Assembly: GCF_000787715.1 (NCBI RefSeq)
Contig: NZ_BBPI01000073.1
Location: 38,374 to 102,373, forward strand
DNA from: Sphingomonas parapaucimobilis NBRC 15100
GTDB taxonomy: Bacteria > Pseudomonadota > Alphaproteobacteria > Sphingomonadales > Sphingomonadaceae
Length of the DNA: 64,000 bases
Reading direction: 5' to 3'
Shown piece by piece: positions 54,261-63,997 of the stretch. A model generated the notes under the pieces. The model was not told where the DNA came from and searched no databases. It saw nothing but the letters and a program-made list of their open reading frames with translations. The position numbers were made by a program, and so were the translations under genes. Every line of letters starts with the position of its first letter. Position 1 is the stretch's first letter.

Positions 54261-55145
54261 TTAACCGACCACCCACTCCGCACTCGGGATGCCCTGCGCA
54301 TAGAGCAGCGCGGTCAGGTCGCCATGGTCGATACGCGCCGCCGCCGCGCCCGCGACGATCGGCTTGGCGCGATAGGCGACGCCCAGACCGGCCCGGCGGA
54401 TCATCGCCAGGTCATTGGCCCCGTCGCCCACCGCCATGCTTTCACCTGCACCGATGCCCAGTTCGTCGAGCGCGGCGAGCAGCGTCTTTTCCTTGGTGTC
54501 CGACCCGACGATGGGCTTGCGCACCGTGCCGGTCAGCTTGCCATGCGCGATCTCGAGGTAATTGGCGATGGCGTGGTCGAAGCCGATCTCGGCCGCGACC
54601 GGCTCGGCGAAGCGGGTGAAGCCGCCGGACACCAGGATCGCATGACCACCGCGCGCCTTCATCGTGCGGACCAGCGCGCGGGCGCCCGCCATCAGCGTGA
54701 CACGTTCCGCCAGGCATTGTTCGATGACGCTCTCGTCCAACCCTTCCAACAGCGCGACCCGCGCGTCGAGCGCGGCGGCGAAGTCGAGTTCGCCCCGCAT
54801 CGCACGTTCGGTGACGTCGGCGACCTGCTCCTTGATCCCGGCATAATCGGCCAGTTCGTCGATGCACTCTACGGTGATCATGGTCGAATCCATGTCGGCG
54901 ACCAGCAAGCGCTTGTGACGGTTGGCGGCAGGTTGCACGACCACATCGGTCGTGTCGAACCGGCCTTCCAACGCCTCGCGCGCGGCCAGCGGATCGCCGG
55001 TAAAGTCGATGTCCGCCGCCACGCCCGCGTCGATCCAGCGTGTTGCCGAGGAGGTACAGCCCGCCGCCGCCAGTTTCTCCTGCGCGGCCGACAAATCGGC
55101 ATCGGCCAGCCGGCCCTTGGCTGCTATCAGCGTGGCGATGAACAT
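54261..55145 (-). CDS. serB: Phosphoserine phosphatase
   Basis: Last step of serine synthesis; HAD-superfamily phosphatase of 294 residues. HAD motif I is [18 protein letters not shown] (nucleophile Asp), motif [15 protein letters not shown], motif III Lys in [11 protein letters not shown], motif [22 protein letters not shown]. The N-terminal 80 residues form the ACT-like domain of SerB. Start ATG at 55145 has a strong TCAGAGGAG site. It overlaps the divergent miaA start codon by 2 nt. Confidence 0.95.
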   Translation of the reverse strand: MFIATLIAAKGRLADADLSAAQEKLAAAGCTSSATRWIDAGVAADIDFTGDPLAAREALEGRFDTTDVVVQPAANRHKRLLVADMDSTMITVECIDELADYAGIKEQVADVTERAMRGELDFAAALDARVALLEGLDESVIEQCLAERVTLMAGARALVRTMKARGGHAILVSGGFTRFAEPVAAEIGFDHAIANYLEIAHGKLTGTVRKPIVGSDTKEKTLLAALDELGIGAGESMAVGDGANDLAMIRRAGLGVAYRAKPIVAGAAAARIDHGDLTALLYAQGIPSAEWVVG

Positions 55146-56076
55146 GGCGAACTCCTCTGACCGATCCAGGGTCGCGCTCATCGCAGGGCCGACCGCCAGC
55201 GGCAAGTCCGCATTGGCGCTCGATCTGGCGAAGGCGACCGGCGGCACGATCATCAATGCCGATTCGGCGCAGGTGTACCGGGACCTGTCGATCCTGACCG
55301 CCCGGCCCTCTCCTGCCGAAGAAGCCCAGGCCCCGCACCGGCTGTTCGGCCATGTCGACGGGGCAGACACCGGCTATTCGGCGGCGCGCTGGGCGGCGGA
55401 GGCGCGCAAGGCGATCGACGACAGCGTTACGGCGGGATCGCTGCCGATCCTGGTCGGCGGCACCGGCCTTTATATGCGAACCCTGCTCGACGGCATCGCG
55501 CCGGTGCCCGAGATCGACCCCGATATTCGCGCGGAAGTCCGCGCGCTCCCCGTGGCCGAAGCCCATGCCGCCCTGTCGCGCGAGGATCCCGCCGCCGCCA
55601 CGCGGCTCAATCCCGCCGACACCACCCGCGTCGCCCGCGCGCTGGAGGTGGTGCGCTCCACCGGCCGCCCGCTGCATGACTGGCAGGCGCATAAAGAGGG
55701 CGGCATCGGCGACCGGATCGCTCTGTCCGCCGTCATCCTGCTGCCCGATCGCGACTGGCTGAACGCGCGGATCGACCGGCGTTTCGGCGAGATGCTGGAC
55801 GAAGGACTGGACGAAGCCGCCGCGCTCCTCGCCCGCCCAGACCTGCCTGCAGACGCCCCCATCCGTCGCGCGATCGGCGTGCCCGAGGCCGCCGCGCTGC
55901 TCGACGGCCGCATGACCCGCGCCGCGGCGGAGGCGGCGGGCGCGCTCGCGACAAGGCGTTACGCCAAAAGGCAATTTACCTGGTTCCGTCACCAGCCCGG
56001 CCCCGACTGGACCATGATTTCCGACACAGCTCCCGATGTGCGTCGCAGCATAATAGAAACTTTATTGCGCAATTGA
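55144..56076 (+). CDS. miaA: tRNA dimethylallyltransferase
   Basis: Transfers a dimethylallyl group to A37 of tRNAs reading U-codons; 310 residues. P-loop [34 protein letters not shown], and [14 protein letters not shown] are the conserved segments; the [15 protein letters not shown] motif is near the C-terminus. No internal start keeps the P-loop, so the ATG at 55144 (or 55138) must be used. The gene therefore starts inside the serB start region, giving divergent overlapping 5' ends. ilvB follows after 85 bp. Confidence 0.95.
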   Translation: MANSSDRSRVALIAGPTASGKSALALDLAKATGGTIINADSAQVYRDLSILTARPSPAEEAQAPHRLFGHVDGADTGYSAARWAAEARKAIDDSVTAGSLPILVGGTGLYMRTLLDGIAPVPEIDPDIRAEVRALPVAEAHAALSREDPAAATRLNPADTTRVARALEVVRSTGRPLHDWQAHKEGGIGDRIALSAVILLPDRDWLNARIDRRFGEMLDEGLDEAAALLARPDLPADAPIRRAIGVPEAAALLDGRMTRAAAEAAGALATRRYAKRQFTWFRHQPGPDWTMISDTAPDVRRSIIETLLRN

Positions 56077-56100
56077 CGGTTGACGCGCACTTTTTAAACT
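56073..56100 (+). promoter_or_regulatory. ilvB: Candidate sigma-70 promoter of ilvB
   Basis: TTGACG at 56073-56078 and a TAAACT at 56095-56100 with a 16-bp spacer, at the end of miaA and 62 bp before ilvB. A second TTGACG at 56080-56085 overlaps the spacer. No leader peptide or attenuator was seen in the remaining 60 bp. Confidence 0.45.
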
Positions 56101-56161
56101 TGTAGCCGCGCCTTTCCCGACACGCCCCGTCAGCGGGCACGGACGCAGAAGGACGAAGACG

Positions 56162-57907
56162 ATGACCGAGAAAAGCGGAGCCGATATCCTGGTCGAGGCG
56201 CTGTGCGATCTCGGCGTGGAGGTCGTCTTCGGCTATCCGGGTGGTGCGGTGCTGCCGATCTACGACGCCATGTTCCGATCGAAGCGCATCCGCCACATTC
56301 TCGTCCGCCACGAACAGGCGGCGACCCATGCGGCGGAGGGCTATGCCCGCTCGACCGGCAAGCCCGGCGTGGTGCTCGTTACCTCCGGCCCCGGCGCGAC
56401 CAATGCGGTCACCGGCATCACCGACGCGCTGCTCGATTCGATCCCGATGGTGGTCATCACCGGCCAGGTGCCGACCGCGCTGATCGGCACCGACGCGTTC
56501 CAGGAAGCCGACACCGTCGGCATCACGCGCCACTGTTCCAAGCACAATTATCTGGTGAAGGACCCCGCGCGTCTGGGCGAGGTGGTGCATGAGGCGTTCC
56601 ACATCGCGACCCAGGGCCGCCCCGGTCCGGTCGTGATCGACATCCCCAAGGACGTGCAGGTCGCCACCGCCCGCTATCAGAAGCCGGGTCCGATCCGTCA
56701 CAAGACCTATCGCCCGCAGGTGAAGGCCGACCAGAGCCAGATCGAGCAGCTGGTCGACATGCTGGCGGCCGCCGAGCGTCCGATTCTCTATACCGGCGGC
56801 GGCATCATCAATTCGGGTCCGGCCGCGTCGCAGCTGCTGCGCGAACTGGCCCGCATCACCGGCGCGCCCGTCACCTCGACCCTGATGGGCCTGGGCGCCT
56901 TCCCGGCCAGCGATCCGCAATGGCTGGGGATGCTGGGGATGCACGGCACCTATGAAGCCAATATGGCGATGAACCAGGCCGACCTCGTGGTCGCGCTGGG
57001 TAGCCGCTTCGACGACCGCGTGACCGGCCGCCTGGATGCGTTCAGCCCGAACAGCCGCAAGGTCCATGTCGATATCGACCGGTCGAGCGTGAACAAGAAT
57101 GTCCGCGTCGACCTGGCCATCATCGCCGATGTCGGCCACGCGCTGGAGGATGCGGTGCGCATCTGGAAGTCGCGCCAGCATCCCAAGCCCGACACGACCG
57201 AGTGGCAGCGCCGCATCGCGGGCTGGCGTGCGGTGGGCTGCCTGTCCTTCCCCGAGGCGGGCGACGCGATCATGCCGCAACGCGCGATCCGCGCGCTGTA
57301 CGACGCGACCAAGGCGCGCCAGCCGATCATCACCACCGAGGTCGGCCAGCACCAGATGTGGGCCGCGCAGCATTTCGGTTTCGAGAAGCCCAACAAGTGG
57401 CTGACGAGCGGTGGCCTCGGCACCATGGGTTACGGCTTGCCCGCCGCGATTGGGGCGCAGCTGGGCAATCCGGGCGCGCTGGTGATCGACATTGCCGGTG
57501 AAGCCTCGATCCAGATGAACATCCAGGAGCTGGCGACGGCGACGCAATATCGCCTGCCGGTCAAGATCTTCATCCTGAACAACGAATATATGGGCATGGT
57601 CCGCCAGTGGCAGGAACTGACCTATGAAAGCCGCTATGCCGAAAGCTATTCGGACTCGCTGCCCGACTTCGTGAAGCTGGGTGAGGCCTATGGCTGGAAG
57701 GGCATATTGATCGAGCATCGCGATCAGCTGGAGGACGGCATCGCCGCGATGCTCGACCATGACGGACCGGTGATCGTCGACTGCCGCGTGGCCAAGCTCG
57801 CCAACTGCTTCCCGATGATCCCGTCGGGCGCGGCGCACACCGACATGATCCTGCAGGCCAATGAGGTATCGGGCACCATGGACGACGAGGCCAAGGCGCT
57901 GGTTTGA
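56162..57907 (+). CDS. ilvB: Acetolactate synthase large subunit
   Basis: Thiamine-diphosphate enzyme making acetolactate for valine, leucine and isoleucine; 581 residues. The catalytic Glu is in RHEQAATHAAEGYAR, the substrate and cofactor segments GPGATNAVTGI and GAFPASDPQWLGMLGMHG are intact, and the TPP pyrophosphate region is IDIAGEASIQMN. There the usual GDGS/GDAS is GEAS, a change of the metal-ligand Asp to Glu. NNEYMGMVRQWQ follows. An AGAAGGACGAAGACG site precedes the ATG. ilvN and ilvC follow. Confidence 0.96.
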   Translation: MTEKSGADILVEALCDLGVEVVFGYPGGAVLPIYDAMFRSKRIRHILVRHEQAATHAAEGYARSTGKPGVVLVTSGPGATNAVTGITDALLDSIPMVVITGQVPTALIGTDAFQEADTVGITRHCSKHNYLVKDPARLGEVVHEAFHIATQGRPGPVVIDIPKDVQVATARYQKPGPIRHKTYRPQVKADQSQIEQLVDMLAAAERPILYTGGGIINSGPAASQLLRELARITGAPVTSTLMGLGAFPASDPQWLGMLGMHGTYEANMAMNQADLVVALGSRFDDRVTGRLDAFSPNSRKVHVDIDRSSVNKNVRVDLAIIADVGHALEDAVRIWKSRQHPKPDTTEWQRRIAGWRAVGCLSFPEAGDAIMPQRAIRALYDATKARQPIITTEVGQHQMWAAQHFGFEKPNKWLTSGGLGTMGYGLPAAIGAQLGNPGALVIDIAGEASIQMNIQELATATQYRLPVKIFILNNEYMGMVRQWQELTYESRYAESYSDSLPDFVKLGEAYGWKGILIEHRDQLEDGIAAMLDHDGPVIVDCRVAKLANCFPMIPSGAAHTDMILQANEVSGTMDDEAKALV

Positions 57908-57915
57908 CGACCATT

Positions 57916-58000
57916 CCCCTCCCGCAGGCGGGAGGGGTTAGGGGAGGGCTTTTCCCTCCCTCGCCTTCCCTCCCCCGGCCCCTCCCGCTTGCGGGAGGGG
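57916..58000. repeat. Two REP-like palindromes between ilvB and ilvN
   Basis: CCCCTCCCGC-NN-GCGGGAGGGG at 57916-57937 and 57979-58000 inside the ilv operon. They could act as a 3'-stability element or adjust the ilvB:ilvN ratio. Confidence 0.92.
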
Positions 58001-58045
58001 AGAGGATATATGGCCCGTCATCACGGGTGCGCAGAAAGAAGACCG

Positions 58046-58561
58046 ATGCACATCAAGACCGAACAGGTGGAACGCCACACGCTGGCGGTGATCGTCGACA
58101 ACGAACCGGGCATTCTCGCGCGGATCGCGGGGCTGTTCACCGCGCGCGGCTATAATATCGAAAGCCTGACCGTGTCGGAGATCACCGCCGACAAGGCCGT
58201 CAGCCGCATCACCATCGTCACTAGCGCCTCGCCGCCGGTGATGGAGCAGATCATCGCCCAGCTCGATCGGCTGGTCCCCGTGCACAAGGTCACCGACCTG
58301 ACCGTGCTGGGCGACCATGTCGAGCGCGAACTGGCGCTGGTGAAGGTATCGGGCACCGGCGACCGCCGGATCGAGGCGCTGCGTCTGGCCGAGGTCTACC
58401 GTGCCCGCGTGGTCGATGCGACGATCGGCAGCTTCGTGTTCGAGGTCACGGGCGGCATCGCCAAGATCGACAAGTTCGTCGAACTGATGGGCGAAGTCGG
58501 CCTGGTCGAGGTCGCCCGCACCGGCATCGCCGCCATCTCGCGCGGCGCAGAAGCGGCCTGA
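58046..58561 (+). CDS. ilvN: Acetolactate synthase small (regulatory) subunit
   Basis: Feedback-regulatory subunit of acetolactate synthase, 171 residues. N-terminal ACT domain: HTLAVIVDNEPGILARIAG and GYNIESLTVSEITAD; the C-terminal ALS_SS domain ends ARTGIAAISRGAEAA. MHIKTEQVERH is the family start, so the ATG at 58046 is chosen, although its AAAGAAGA ribosome site is weak. It lies 138 bp after ilvB, with REP elements between. Confidence 0.96.
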   Translation: MHIKTEQVERHTLAVIVDNEPGILARIAGLFTARGYNIESLTVSEITADKAVSRITIVTSASPPVMEQIIAQLDRLVPVHKVTDLTVLGDHVERELALVKVSGTGDRRIEALRLAEVYRARVVDATIGSFVFEVTGGIAKIDKFVELMGEVGLVEVARTGIAAISRGAEAA

Positions 58562-58611
58562 GCCACCCCATTTTCAACGATCCGAGGCCCTGAGCGGCCC
58601 AACCATTTTGA

Positions 58612-59643
<1,032 letters not shown>

Positions 59644-59691
59644 TCTTCGTCTGGGGGGTGGGCTCGGTGAGACACCGTGACCCTCCCCCAT

Positions 59692-59823
59692 CCCCTCCCG
59701 CTTGCGGGAGGGGCGTGCCTAGAAGCTACGGCATGTTCCCAGACCGACCTTTCCATCCGCTGATAGGTTTCGGTGGCGCGTAACGGCAGCCCCGTACCGC
59801 TCCCCTCCCGCAAGCGGGAGGGG
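59692..59823. repeat. Inverted pair of REP-like palindromes after ilvC
   Basis: CCCCTCCCGC-TT-GCGGGAGGGG at 59692-59713 and CCCCTCCCGC-AA-GCGGGAGGGG at 59802-59823. The two copies have opposite flanks (GCGTGCC vs GATGAGGG), so they form an inverted pair around about 88 bp. Confidence 0.92.
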
Positions 59824-59957
59824 ATGAGGGAGGGCAACGGAGCCTCGCAGAGCCCACCACCCCACTCCAACCCGGAAACGCATCGTTGCGACCTTGGCCT
59901 TTGACGTGCGTTCACCGCACGGCCCACAAAGGCCAACGTCCAACAGGGAGTTTACCC

Positions 59958-60560
59958 ATGCGTTTCGCCATCCCCGCCGCTCTGGCGCTCGTCCTCGCCG
60001 CCCCCGCCATCGCCCAGACCCAGCCGGGTGCTCCGGTCGCCTCGCGCGTCGTCGCGGGCACCTACGCCGTCGACCCCGCCCATACCCAGGTCACCTGGTC
60101 GCTGAACCATATGGGCTTCTCGATGCTGGAGGGACAGTTCGGCGCGTCGGAAGGCACGCTGACCATCGACCCGGCCCGCCCACAGGCCGCCAAGGTCGAC
60201 GTCACCTTCAAGATCAACGACCTGTCGGTCACCGCCGCGCCGTTCGCGAACCACCTGAAGTCGAAGGACTTCTTCGATGCCGCGACCTATCCGACCGCGC
60301 GCTTCGTCTCGACGGGCGTGAAGGTGATGGGGACCAAGGCGGTCATCACCGGCAACCTGACCATCAAGGACCAGACCAAGCCGGTCACGCTGAACGCGAC
60401 CTTCTTCGGCGCGGGCACCAATCCGATGTCGAAGAAGCTGAACATCGGCTTCCGTGCCACGTCCAAGATCAAGCGTTCGGACTTCGGCGTTGGTGCCTAT
60501 GTCCCGGTCGTCGGTGACGAAGTCGACCTGACGATCAACGCCGCCTTCACCGCGCAGTAA
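59958..60560 (+). CDS. YceI-family lipid-binding-type periplasmic protein
   Basis: A 200-residue secreted protein, signal peptide cleaved at AIA-Q (about residue 20), then a YceI lipocalin-like barrel: GTYAVDPAHTQVTWSLNHMG, KSKDFFDAATYPTARFVST and LTIKDQTKPVTLNATFFG. Members bind polyisoprenoids or similar amphiphiles. The ATG follows CAGGGAGTTTACCC. It lies between ilvC and a convergent BLUF gene, with a strong hairpin after its stop. Confidence 0.93.
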   Translation: MRFAIPAALALVLAAPAIAQTQPGAPVASRVVAGTYAVDPAHTQVTWSLNHMGFSMLEGQFGASEGTLTIDPARPQAAKVDVTFKINDLSVTAAPFANHLKSKDFFDAATYPTARFVSTGVKVMGTKAVITGNLTIKDQTKPVTLNATFFGAGTNPMSKKLNIGFRATSKIKRSDFGVGAYVPVVGDEVDLTINAAFTAQ

Positions 60561-60571
60561 GCGGTCATTGC

Positions 60572-60611
60572 CCGACCCCGGCCGCCCGATTCCAGGGGCG
60601 GCCGGGGTCGG
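60572..60611. terminator. Long perfect hairpin between convergent genes
   Basis: 15-bp perfect stem (CCGACCCCGGCCGCC / GGCGGCCGGGGTCGG) with a 10-nt loop. It ends 1 bp before the BLUF stop codon in the opposite direction and could terminate both yceI and the BLUF gene; no T-run. Confidence 0.8.
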
Positions 60612-60612
60612 A

Positions 60613-61014
60613 TCAGAACAGTCGCTTCAACCCGGCGAAACTCTCGAACGTCGCACGAACCTCCGGCGCGGCCAACGCCGCCAGCCTGGCGATCCGCTCG
60701 ATCAATGCGGCCTTGTCCTCGCCCTTGATCGCATAGCCCATCGCCCAGTCACCGAACTCGCGCGCCTCGACATGGCGATCCGACAGGACGACCAGCGCGT
60801 GATGCCGCGGGTCCGCCGCGATATGGCGATACAGGCGCTCGACCGCCTCGGCCTCACCCTCCAGCGCCTGGAGGAAGCGCCGCCCGTCGAAATAGAGCAG
60901 CCCCGTAATGCCCGCCTGCGCATTGTTGCGGCGCGATGCGATCAGGATCGTCTCGGGGTCGATGGCCACCGCCAGCCCCTTCACGCTGCTGATATAGACG
61001 AGTTGACGCAACAT
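60613..61014 (-). CDS. Stand-alone BLUF-domain blue-light sensor
   Basis: A 133-residue FAD-binding photoreceptor with no output domain. LRQLVYISS contains the key Tyr; ASRRNNAQAGITGLLYFDG holds the conserved Asn; RRFLQALEGEAEAV contains the key Gln; DRHVEAREFGDWAMGY closes the domain. All three photocycle residues (Tyr, Asn, Gln) appear present. The start at 61014 places LRQLVY at the N-terminus; the upstream open frame is antisense to the leuA leader. It probably signals through a partner protein. Confidence 0.88.
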   Translation of the reverse strand: MLRQLVYISSVKGLAVAIDPETILIASRRNNAQAGITGLLYFDGRRFLQALEGEAEAVERLYRHIAADPRHHALVVLSDRHVEAREFGDWAMGYAIKGEDKAALIERIARLAALAAPEVRATFESFAGLKRLF

Positions 61015-61132
61015 CGGTGTATCCCGCTGCCCGGCACACCTGCCGGTCTTCGCCGCCGTCGATGGCGGGTGGCGCTTTAACAAAGCGTTCACACGGTGCG
61101 GCGGGATATGGACAAGCCCGCCCCGACGCGGC

Positions 61133-61195
61133 ATGAACCGCTCCATCATGATCGCCGCGCTGCTGCTCCGTTCGCTTCGACTTATCCGCCCTTAG
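61133..61195 (+). CDS. Leu-rich leader peptide upstream of leuA
   Basis: A 20-codon open frame (or 15 codons from the in-frame ATG at 61148) ending with TAG. It encodes IMIAALLLRSLRLIRP with five leucines (three adjacent, codons CTG CTG CTC, then CTT and CTT) and a late Ile. Such leaders sense leucyl-tRNA by ribosome stalling. The stop codon lies within the left arm of a 10-bp stem that follows, 112 bp upstream of leuA. Ribosome site is weak; existence of translation is inference. Confidence 0.55.
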   Translation: MNRSIMIAALLLRSLRLIRP

Positions 61196-61283
61196 GGGAG
61201 GATCGGCGTGGCCATGCGCGACTTCCCTAAGGGCTGAATGAACCGATAGTTCCGTACCCGCCGCGCCCCTGGCCTGACGCGGC
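61188..61283 (+). promoter_or_regulatory. leuA: leuA attenuator-like structures
   Basis: Left arm GCCCTTAGGG (61188-61197, overlapping the leader's stop) pairs with CCCTAAGGGC (61225-61234), a 10-bp stem that a stalled ribosome would block. A second hairpin GCCGCG/CGCGGC (61260-61265/61278-61283) sits just before leuA. No T-run is obvious, so control could be by translation or a Rho-type mechanism. Confidence 0.5.
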
Positions 61284-61306
61284 CGAGAATGTTGGAAGAC
61301 CCGATC

Positions 61307-62965
61307 ATGTTGCGCGACCCTTCGACCAAATACCGCCCCTTCCCCACCATCGCCCTGCCCGACCGGCAATGGCCGAACCGCACGATCACGAAGGCGCCGC
61401 GCTGGCTGTCGACCGATCTGCGCGACGGCAACCAGGCGCTGATCGACCCGATGGACGCGGAAAAGAAGACGCGGATGTTCGACCTGCTCGTGAAGGTCGG
61501 GCTGAAGGAGATCGAGGTCGGCTTTCCTAGCGCGGGCGCGACCGAGTTCGACTTCATCTCCGGCCTGATCCAGAACGACCGCATCCCCGACGACGTGACG
61601 ATCCAGGTCCTCACCCAGTCGCGCCGCGACCTGATCGAACGCAGCTTCGAGAGCCTGGAGGGCGCGCGCACCGCAATCGTCCATCTCTACAATGCGGTCA
61701 GCCCGGCCTGGCGCAAGATCGTCTTCGGCATGACCCGTGACGAGGTCCGCAATATCGCCGTCGAGGGTGCCAAGATCCTGCGCGACGAAGCCGCCAAGCG
61801 CCCGAACACCGACTGGTTCTTCGAATATAGCCCGGAAACCTTCTCGACCGCCGAACTGGATTTCTCGGTCGAGGTCTGCGCCGCCGTGATGGACGTGCTG
61901 AAGCCGACGCCCGACCATCCGCTGATCCTGAACCTGCCCGCGACCGTCGAGTGCGCGACGCCCAACGTCTATGCCGACCAGATCGAATGGTTCGGACGCA
62001 ACATCCCCAATCGCGATTCGGTGGTCATCTCGCTCCACACGCATAATGATCGCGGCACCGGCGTCGCGGCGGCGGAGCTGGGCGTGATGGCGGGCGCCGA
62101 CCGGGTCGAGGGCTGTCTGCTCGGCAATGGCGAGCGGACCGGCAATTGCGATCTCGTGACCGTCGCGCTCAACATGTACACCCAAGGCGTCGACCCCAAG
62201 CTCGACCTGTCGGACATCGACGAGGTGGTGAACACGGTCAATTACTGCACCAACCTGCCCGTCCATCCTCGCACCCCCTATGCGGGCGATCTGGTCTTCA
62301 CCGCCTTTTCGGGCAGCCATCAGGACGCGATCAAGAAGGGCTTCGCCGCCCAGGGCCAGCGCAACGACGATCTGTGGGAAGTCCCCTACCTCCCCATCGA
62401 TCCCGCCGACCTGGGCCGCAGCTACGAAGCGGTCATCCGCGTCAACTCGCAGTCGGGCAAGGGTGGCGTCGCCTGGGTGATCGAGCAGGACAAGGGGCTG
62501 AAGCTGCCTAAGCGGCTCCAGGCCGATTTCAGCCGCCATGTCCAGGCGATGGCCGACGCGACCAGCCGCGAGCTGAACGCCGCCGATATCTGGGGCGGGT
62601 TCGAGGCGACCTATCTGCCGCGCGAGGGCGACCGTTTCGTGCTGCGCGACTATGAGGAAAGCGGGTCGACCGGCCAGCGGACCTTTATCGGCCGCGTGCA
62701 GGTGGATGGCGAGGAACGGTCGATCTCGGGTCGCGGCAACGGCCTGATCTCCAGCGTGATCGCGGCACTCGCCGACACCACGGGTCCGAACCTGGAAGTC
62801 ATCGACTATAACGAACACGCCATCGGTCACGGCGCGGACGCGCAGGCCGCCGCCTATGTCGAGGCGCGGACCCCGGATGGGCGGGTCGTGTTCGGCGTGG
62901 GGCTGGACACCGACATCGCCACCGCCAGCGTCCGGGCGGTGCTCTCCGCCGCCAACCGGGCCTGA
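61307..62965 (+). CDS. leuA: 2-isopropylmalate synthase
   Basis: First committed step of leucine synthesis (acetyl-CoA + 2-oxoisovalerate), about 552 residues, of the long LeuA type. [14 protein letters not shown] holds the metal-binding Arg-Asp, [17 protein letters not shown] the HxH ligand, and [17 protein letters not shown] the third site; the C-terminal LeuA regulatory (dimer) domain includes [13 protein letters not shown]. Start ATG at 61307 has GGAAG 8 nt upstream and fits family N-termini ([12 protein letters not shown]); an ATG at 61289 is possible. Preceded by a Leu-rich leader. Confidence 0.96.
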   Translation: MLRDPSTKYRPFPTIALPDRQWPNRTITKAPRWLSTDLRDGNQALIDPMDAEKKTRMFDLLVKVGLKEIEVGFPSAGATEFDFISGLIQNDRIPDDVTIQVLTQSRRDLIERSFESLEGARTAIVHLYNAVSPAWRKIVFGMTRDEVRNIAVEGAKILRDEAAKRPNTDWFFEYSPETFSTAELDFSVEVCAAVMDVLKPTPDHPLILNLPATVECATPNVYADQIEWFGRNIPNRDSVVISLHTHNDRGTGVAAAELGVMAGADRVEGCLLGNGERTGNCDLVTVALNMYTQGVDPKLDLSDIDEVVNTVNYCTNLPVHPRTPYAGDLVFTAFSGSHQDAIKKGFAAQGQRNDDLWEVPYLPIDPADLGRSYEAVIRVNSQSGKGGVAWVIEQDKGLKLPKRLQADFSRHVQAMADATSRELNAADIWGGFEATYLPREGDRFVLRDYEESGSTGQRTFIGRVQVDGEERSISGRGNGLISSVIAALADTTGPNLEVIDYNEHAIGHGADAQAAAYVEARTPDGRVVFGVGLDTDIATASVRAVLSAANRA

Positions 62966-62989
62966 TGCGCCCCGTCCTTCTCGGCTAAG

Positions 62990-63070
62990 ACGACGCGCCA
63001 TGAGAGCGTCGTTCCTTCCTCCCCTGCAAGGGGAGGTGGCAGACCGAAGGTCTGACGGAGGGGTGTCCCG
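62990..63070. repeat. Hairpin and mosaic palindromic element after leuA
   Basis: ACGACGC/GCGTCGT (7-bp stem, 9-nt loop) at 62990-63012 is followed by CCTCCCCTGCAAGGGGAGG, GTGGCAGACCGAAGGTCTGACGG-like hairpin and AGGGGTGTC, the same unit found at 54129-54246. Confidence 0.7.
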
Positions 63071-63079
63071 GCCGATGAT

Positions 63080-63889
63080 ATGTCCATCATGAGCGCGGTC
63101 GTCCCTCCGTCCTCGCGCTGGTCGTTCATCCCCGAGCGCTACCGTGAGAAACTCCGCGAACGGGGGGCCTCGATCACGCTCACCGTGCTGGCGCACCTGT
63201 TGCTGGCATGGCTGCTGTTCCATCTGGCGCCCAAGCCGATCGACCCGGAGAAATCCTCGGTCCTCAACACCTTCTCCGTGTCACCGGATGACAAGGAGTC
63301 GGGCGCGCCGGTGCCCAAGACCCGCACGGCGACGCGCAAGCCCGCTGCGGCAGGCGGTTCCAAGGCCCCGGTCTCGGAGAAGCGTGCCGACACCCCTGTC
63401 CCGCAGCCCGAGAAGAAGGCCGACACCTCCGCGCCGACGCCGTGGCAATGGGGGGACAAGTCTTTGTTCGACGCAGGCGATATCGCCGCCCTGCCCAAGG
63501 GCGAAGGCAAGGGTGTCGGGTCGAGCAAGGGCGACGACCGGGGCGAGGACAGCGCATCGGCCTATGGCCCCGGTGAGGGGCCGGGCGGTCGGCGGCTTTA
63601 CAATGCGGAATGGTTCCCGCGCCGCCCGAGCAATGCCGAGTTGAACGGCTATCTGCGCGGCCCCGCCCCCGATGGCGGCTGGGCGTTGATCGCGTGCCGC
63701 ACCATCCCCGGCTACCGCGTCGAGAATTGCCAGATCCTGGGCGAGTCGCCCGTCGGCTCCGGGCTGGCCCGCTCGATGCGCGAGGCCGCCTGGCAGTTCC
63801 GCGTCCGGGCACCACGCGTCAACGGCAAGGAGATGATCGGCGAATGGGTCCGTATACGGATCGACTTCACCACCAGGGGCGGTGGTTGA
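63080..63889 (+). CDS. TonB-like energy-transducer protein
   Basis: A 269-residue protein with a cytoplasmic N-terminus, one membrane anchor (SITLTVLAHLLLAWLLFHLA at about 30-50), and a Pro/Lys/Glu-rich periplasmic linker (about 70-125). A C-terminal TonB-like domain includes GGWALIACRTIPGYRVENC and REAAWQFRVRAPRVNGKEM. It could energise outer-membrane receptors, but the C-terminal domain is divergent and contains two Cys not typical of TonB. No exbB/exbD next to it. ATGs at 63080 and 63089 are both possible starts. The 63890-63962 gap holds nothing recognisable. Confidence 0.72.
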   Translation: MSIMSAVVPPSSRWSFIPERYREKLRERGASITLTVLAHLLLAWLLFHLAPKPIDPEKSSVLNTFSVSPDDKESGAPVPKTRTATRKPAAAGGSKAPVSEKRADTPVPQPEKKADTSAPTPWQWGDKSLFDAGDIAALPKGEGKGVGSSKGDDRGEDSASAYGPGEGPGGRRLYNAEWFPRRPSNAELNGYLRGPAPDGGWALIACRTIPGYRVENCQILGESPVGSGLARSMREAAWQFRVRAPRVNGKEMIGEWVRIRIDFTTRGGG

Positions 63890-63962
63890 CGCGTCGGGTG
63901 GATCGACATCCCTGCGGCCCCCTCCCCCAGAGCGGGATGACGTCACATGGAATCAGCGTAAG

Positions 63963-63997
63963 CCCCTCCCCTTCAGGGGAGGGGTTGGGGTGGGGCC
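63963..63997. repeat. REP-like element with G-quadruplex motif
   Basis: CCCCTCCCCT-TC-AGGGGAGGGG then TTGGGGTGGGGCC, matching 36973-37006 almost base for base. Four G4 runs at 63976-63995 with loops of 1, 2 and 1 nt. Confidence 0.9.

Noticed and set aside
56101..56161. ilvB attenuator or riboswitch
   Set aside because: No branched-chain-rich leader peptide and no strong alternative stems were found in the 60 bp before ilvB.
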